Shown one piece after another: positions 59,179 to 64,000 of a stretch of DNA of 64,000 bases. The notes beneath the pieces are model-generated. The model had not been told where the DNA came from. It was given only the letters and a program-made list of their open reading frames with translations, and made no database searches. Origin of the DNA: Rhytidiadelphus loreus (lineage: Eukaryota; Streptophyta; Bryopsida; Hypnales; Hylocomiaceae); assembly GCA_947034895.1 (NCBI GenBank), contig OX344763.1, forward strand, positions 46,747,025-46,811,024. Reading direction: 5' to 3'. The first letter of the stretch is position 1. Each line of letters starts with the position of its first letter. The translations under genes were made by a program, and so were the position numbers.

Positions 59179-59668
59179 TTATTGTCGTTAGCACAGTTTT
59201 TACTTTTGAACACTTTGTATTCCTGCCCTGATGCCTCAAGGAAGAGCAGATGCACCTCAGAGTTCGGAACTTTATAAGACGACGCCATTCAATACGACCC
59301 GAGAGTGTCTCAATTCCAGTGGTAATGAGGCTTACATCCAATGGTGATGAAGGAATTTATAGTACTTGTACATAGTGCAGTGAATATACAGTATCTTACT
59401 ACTCTTCTATGTAGTTCATTGCTCAAATCTTATTGCGCAAACCTCAACCTCAGGGTATGGTTATTTTCAGTGGCAATTCAGTTTTGTAACAAAGTTTATT
59501 TGGATTTTCTTCTCTTGGACATCGCTTCCTAAGCAAACTCTTTCGGGTTTTGTCATGTTACATGCGAAGTTTGTTGCACGACGGAAAATTTGTGGAAGAC
59601 ATCTACTGTAGTTCTGTTATACAAATCAAGTGTTCTGATGTGAACAAACTGTAATCCTGACTCTTCAA

Positions 59669-60628
59669 CCCCTCATCGCCTGAAGTCCAAATGAGGTCAA
59701 AAACAGCGTTGCTTTTGAAGTTTTGTAAATTTAGATGTCGCTAAGTTATAGAAATCTTAACCGTACAATATTGTAGTGATCATGTTGTAGATGACACAGA
59801 AAAAATTTGAAGCCATTTGACCGCATGGATTGAAAGATTATAATGTTTTAGTGTTAAAAAAAGATGCTGAAATTTTCCAAAAAACACTTTTGGAGGTGAA
59901 ATTCGACTTCTGAACTTACTCAAATGAAAAAACTTGAGACTATAAAGTGATTCAAAATCAACATATAAACACATTGGTGAAAAAAAATACCATTCAATTG
60001 ACTCAATGTGTCTGCAAAACAGATTTGAAATGTCAAAAAATAGCATGAAAAGTTGCAAAAAACACCATGTAAGGCTAAACCTCCTCCACTAAAAAGAATC
60101 TCAGTCATTCATTACTTTTTGGATTCATGTGAAATTTTAGCCACAAAAACTAGACTAGTATGTGCAACTTTTACATAAAGAATTATTGAAAATGGACAAT
60201 GTATGAAGAAGTTACAAGCCGCCGAATTTCACTGTAATCCAAAAATGGCTGGATTTTAAATTTTGAATTGCTCCCTAACATTCAAAGAACCTTGTATTGA
60301 CATGAAAATTTTACCACAATAACTAGATTAAAAGGGGAACATAACCCAACAAAGTTTATTGAAAAAGAACATTTTATGAAGGAGATACGTCCCCAAAAAG
60401 TTTCAGCCATCAAATGCAGTTTGGTGAATTCAAATTGAACCTGTGAACTTTGATTGGCTCCCATTTAATTTGTAAATCTTGGATTGATCTGAAAATTTTA
60501 CCACATAAACTAGAAGAGAGAGCTCAACTTTACCAACAAGTTTTATTGAATTTGGATATCAGATGCAAAAGTTACATCACTTTGAATTATACATGAGGAC
60601 ACTTTTCGTCCCCTTAGGCGATGAGGGG
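59669..60628. mobile_element. TTAA-flanked element with CCCCTCATCGCCT ends (element C)
   Basis: The ends are CCCCTCATCGCCT and AGGCGATGAGGGG, a perfect 13-bp inverted repeat. TTAA follows on the right (60629-60632), and TCAA, one change from TTAA, precedes on the left (59665-59668). The interior holds a roughly 170-190 bp repeat (TGAAAATTTTACCACA..AACTAGA near 60129, 60301 and 60490). It lies 0.5 kb beyond the RPA1-like stop codon. No transposase ORF is seen. The ends fit a piggyBac-type arrangement. Confidence 0.6.
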
Positions 60629-60632
60629 TTAA

Positions 60633-62233
60633 CACCTCAGCTAATCAAGAAATCGAGGCAGTGGCAATTTATGAAAGTATCATTCGATTTGTGTGAGTGT
60701 CCAGTGTGTTACCGTGCAGTAGTATTCAGAATCCTTCGTAGCAGAGAGAAGTGTCCAATATGTTAGCGTGAATAAAGAGTGTTCATTTGAGGTTCTCCAC
60801 TTGAGAGAACTAATGACTGACTGTATGACTACATATTGGACTCAATGTAGGAATTGTTTGAACGAGCATGTGAGGATTAATTGAAGTCAGGGAAATGGTG
60901 AGCAGGGTTAGGTTATTTTCAAGTTTTTTCTCTTGTGAAGGAGAATGGAGGGAGAATATTCTATGGTAATATTGTTGATTTTGTTTAGAGTATTTTTATG
61001 GTCAATTGTAGGAATTTGAAGTCGTGTAGTTTTGTGATGGATGGAATATATGTTCTTCAAGCATTGATGGTGATGACAATTATTGGTTGCGTTGACCATC
61101 ACAAAATTGAGGGTAGTGTTTGTGTCTTGTGAGTACACTGTTTGAATCAAAAGATTAATCTACCAATATTTATTTTATTGCTACTATGATTGCAATTGAT
61201 ATGGGATATCAATATTGTATCCAATATCAATACTCATGTGTGTACATTGTTCCATACTAATATACTATATACCATACCCCCATATGTATATCCTATATTG
61301 CATTCCGTTAGTATCTATTCAGTGTATTCCATTTCATAAATTCTAATCTCAACAACCAAGATTTCTAAAGACAGTGTAATCAACAGTTATTATCCCCAAA
61401 AAATTTATAGCATTAGAGGGGTTTTTTTTTCTCATTTGCATCAACAGTTGTGGTTTTTTCTATATGTACTTGGATAAGTGTGTTTGTATCTTTTTGCGAC
61501 ATTGTGTTGTCCATCCTAGGTTTGTTATATTTGTAGTGATTGGATATTTGTGTAATTTGAGTATGGAGTTAGGAGTTTTGCAATTTTGTTTGGATGTAAT
61601 AGAAGGGGGTGTATTTTGATACAATGTAGTCCGTATACAAAGAACATTTGGGCATAGTTTTGCTCTACATGTGCAATGTGTGGGGTTCTAGCAAGTGCAA
61701 GAATATAACCAATTTAGAATTGTTTGTCCTTGTGGGTGATTGTCTGTTGTACTAACATTAGTGAATATAAAACATCTTGATGTTGTATGAGAAAAGAGTT
61801 TGATGATTTCATATACTACTTTCTTGTGTCTTTGAATTCATAAGGCTTTCATGTGTGATTTAGTGCATCAAAGGAGTGCATGTATCCAAATATATATTTT
61901 GTTTAAATTACAAAGAAGTCTAGAAGAGATGTTTTATATTGGTAAAGTTAGTATTTAGAATGTTATATATTGGTAAAGTTAGTATTTAGAATGTTGTATA
62001 TTGGTAAAGTTAATATTTACAATGTTAGTATTTAGTGTTTGTATGATTTGTAGAAGGTATGGAGATTTGTTCCAAGTATTGCATTTATTTACTTAATATG
62101 GTGTGATTGTAGTAAAGATTTCATGAAAAGAAAGGTTTTGTATTCATAATTTTATTGAGGGTTGTCATAGATGTGCTATGAATGAATGATTTCCTAATGG
62201 TTGGGGTTTACAATGTACATAAAGTATTTAGAG
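60633..62233. other. AT-rich intergenic DNA with a 31-bp triplication
   Basis: No gene is supported. TATTGGTAAAGTTA.TATTTA recurs at 61937, 61968 and 61999 with an exact 31-bp period. Elsewhere only short AT-rich frames occur. Confidence 0.5.
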
Positions 62234-62792
62234 CTCCAGGGGGTCACTTAGAGTGTCCATTAGAAACCACATGCAAACAAAGCCTTGGACACCCTATTTA
62301 CTTTTTGAATTTCAAATAGAACAAAATTAAAAAATGAATAGATTTTCCTACTTTGAAAGTTTCTATTTTGAATCATTGATATTTTTATTTGTTAATAATT
62401 ATTAGTTACAAATTTTTGAAGTATAAAGATACACTGTAGAACTGAAAAATAACTTTCACATCCCTATATTATATAAGAAAAAATTGTCTAAAAAATGAAC
62501 AAAAAATTCCTAAAAATAAATCTATTGAAAGCTCATTTTGAGTTGAATATTGATTTAATGGTCATCTAAATGTGTTCTTTATAATTATTTGAGTTGAAAA
62601 ACATGCCATATTAGTTCATTTTCAACCTCTTCTAGAAATCATTTCATATTTTATTTGAGTTGAAAATTTTGGCAGTAGAAACCTATAGTCATTATTAAAC
62701 AATGGTCAAAATTTTAGGTTGAAATTATAGTTTATTAGAAACCACTTGTTTGCACATGGTTTGTTGTAGTAGAACTAAATGCACCCCCTAAG
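62234..62792. mobile_element. hAT-type MITE (559 bp), copy 2
   Basis: It is flanked by perfect 8-bp duplications, ATTTAGAG at 62226-62233 and 62793-62800. The ends are CTCCAGGGGGTCACTTAG and, inverted, CTTAGGGGGTGCATTTAG. It aligns almost end to end, in the same orientation, with the copy nested in element A at 28336-28899. There is no coding potential. Confidence 0.9.
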
Positions 62793-62800
62793 ATTTAGAG

Positions 62801-64000
62801 TGTTAGTTTTTCTTAGGAAGGTTTGGATGTTGTGTAAGGTGGTCAAGTGCATGTGTAATATGTTACAATGTCTACTTTGAAGTGGATTAGAGCAAGGTTT
62901 TTTTTTATAGGCAATTTAATGCCCAATTTCCTCAAAAAAAATGTCAGCTTCAAGCCTTTGTAAAAAAAATGGGGTAAATGACCCCAAAATGCCAAAGTGG
63001 AATTATCTTGCCAAGTTGATAGCTAGAAGGGTTCACAAACCCCACTTCAATGAAAAAAACAATGCTAGCACCCAAATGTGAAAGCACCGCTAAAAATGAA
63101 GATTATGCATTAGATGAGATCATGGGGGACTAGAGGGTTGTTTAAAGCCTGTTTCTAGCTTAGTTTCCCCAGGCTTCATCAAACGCCGATGTTAGGAAAG
63201 AATTTTAAAAAAAAAGTATTAATTTAAAAAAAAAATTCTTAAGATGAAAAACAAAGTTTTATTTATTTATTTATTTGAAAAAAAATGACGTGGCAGTCGA
63301 TGTGCCATGTTAGTGCAGCTCGTGAACGGCAGTTTCGGCTAGCTTCAATTGGTTCCCAGATTGGGAACTCACAACCCTCCAAAGTAGGATAAAAACATCT
63401 AATGCTAGTCTAATGAAGATTCTAAAATTTAGTGTGCATTTGAAGCATAATTATGGATAGTTTTTATTAATGTTGTTGCCTAGTCACTTTTGTTCACACA
63501 TTTTCTTGACGCCTCATCCATCTTCATTTATCAATAGATGATGCTAGGATTTTTTAAATTGGAGTAGGTAAGCTGCCATGTTGCTAACATTGTTGTTTTT
63601 CTTTGTTGAACATTGTTTTTCCTCTTTATCATTCTCGAAGGACCGACTTTGGAATAGGTTGGATACCAACTTCAGAGTGGTAGTTGGCATGAAGGCACAA
63701 CAAGTGTACACAATCAAGAATTTTCCATGTGAAGAATGTTTTCAGCAGTGGGTTCACTCAATTGAGCATTATCGTTATGGTGTCACAAGGTGTGAGTGTT
63801 TCTAACTCCATCCTTAAGTCAAAAAGTTGCACACAGGTTCTAGCGGCATAAGTTAATGGTTCAAATGGGTGAATTGTAAACTTAGTGTTCTTTGGCCTTC
63901 CAAGCAATGGACACTTTGTTTGTTATGGTAATAATTGAATTCTATCTACTTCAAAACAATCTAAAGGTTGAAAGGTTCAAGACCTTGATGAGTAAGTAGA
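62801..64000. other. Intergenic DNA, no gene recognised
   Basis: Contains the second GGAGGGTTGTGAG repeat copy (63130-63387). A 75-codon open frame near 63580-63805 has a CxxC pair and a C-terminal CEC, but shows no recognisable family and no splice context that would support it. Confidence 0.35.
63130..63387. mobile_element. MITE-like repeat, copy 2 (inverse orientation to 41572-41832)
   Basis: Begins CTAGAGGGTTGT and ends ACAACCCTCCAAAGTAG, imperfect inverted repeats. The A/T-rich interior with ATGAAAAACAAAG matches copy 1 when reversed. The target duplication is unclear and the superfamily is not assigned. Confidence 0.5.

Noticed and set aside
60563..60770. RING-like ORF with CPVC and CPIC
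   Set aside because: Only two CxxC pairs, no His or further Cys ligands, an immediate stop after CPIC, and it spans the right end of element C. It looks like a chance product of a small duplication (GTGTCCA..TGTTA.CGTG).
63578..63805. 75-codon ORF with a CxxC and terminal CEC
   Set aside because: No recognisable domain, no splice partners, and it lies in AT-rich DNA without other coding signs.
1..64000. tRNA, rRNA or organelle-derived insertions
   Set aside because: No cloverleaf with matching B-box, no rRNA-like block, and no recognisable plastid or mitochondrial gene sequence was noticed by eye; tRNAscan-SE and an organelle alignment would settle this.

Overview
The window is nuclear DNA of a land plant. 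It has spliced genes with mostly short GT-AG introns, a plastid-type isoprenoid enzyme, a plastid-type aspartate aminotransferase, a photosystem I assembly protein and a plant-type malectin-like LRR receptor kinase. The compact genes, separated by AT-rich DNA full of short DNA transposons, would suit a bryophyte or another non-seed plant. That placement is an inference and the species is not identified.

Layout. 1-3.1 kb: sparse DNA ending in a short U1-type zinc-finger ORF (+). 3.7-15.1 kb: a complete malectin-like/LRR receptor kinase gene (-), modelled here as 15 coding exons giving 949 residues; its introns carry a Stowaway-like MITE and a ~150-bp tandem repeat. 15.4-21.3 kb: a decayed hAT transposase (+) with four in-frame TAG stops. 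23.8-27.7 kb: an unfamiliar gene (-) whose product has repeated CxxC...HxxxxxH modules, with minisatellites at both ends. 28.3-33.1 kb: nested small DNA transposons, some flanked by TTAA. 34.5-38.3 kb: HDR/IspH (+), complete at 467 residues. 38.9-45.7 kb: a CACTA-type non-autonomous element and a structurally complete pogo-like transposon. 46.1-50.2 kb: plastid-type aspartate aminotransferase (-), 458 residues. 51.2-54.0 kb: PYG7/Ycf37-like TPR protein (-), 312 residues. 54.5-56.1 kb: a 180-bp tandem repeat and two Harbinger-like MITEs. 56.7-59.2 kb: an RPA1-like single-stranded-DNA-binding protein (+) lacking the usual N-terminal domain. 59.7-64.0 kb: gene-poor DNA with further MITEs.

The host genes are not an operon-like cluster. 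HDR, the aminotransferase and the PYG7-like protein share a predicted plastid location, but nothing in the sequence shows that they are co-regulated.

The most unusual content is the transposon landscape. There are elements flanked by TTAA with ends beginning CCCC, a pattern typical of piggyBac and not expected in most plants. One of them has a hAT-type MITE inserted in its terminal repeat, and removing that MITE on paper restores a matching terminal repeat. There is also a pogo-like element with a perfect terminal repeat and TA target duplication, plus two MITEs whose ends resemble it. All splice models were read by eye from splice signals, reading phase and protein-family resemblance; no transcript data were available.
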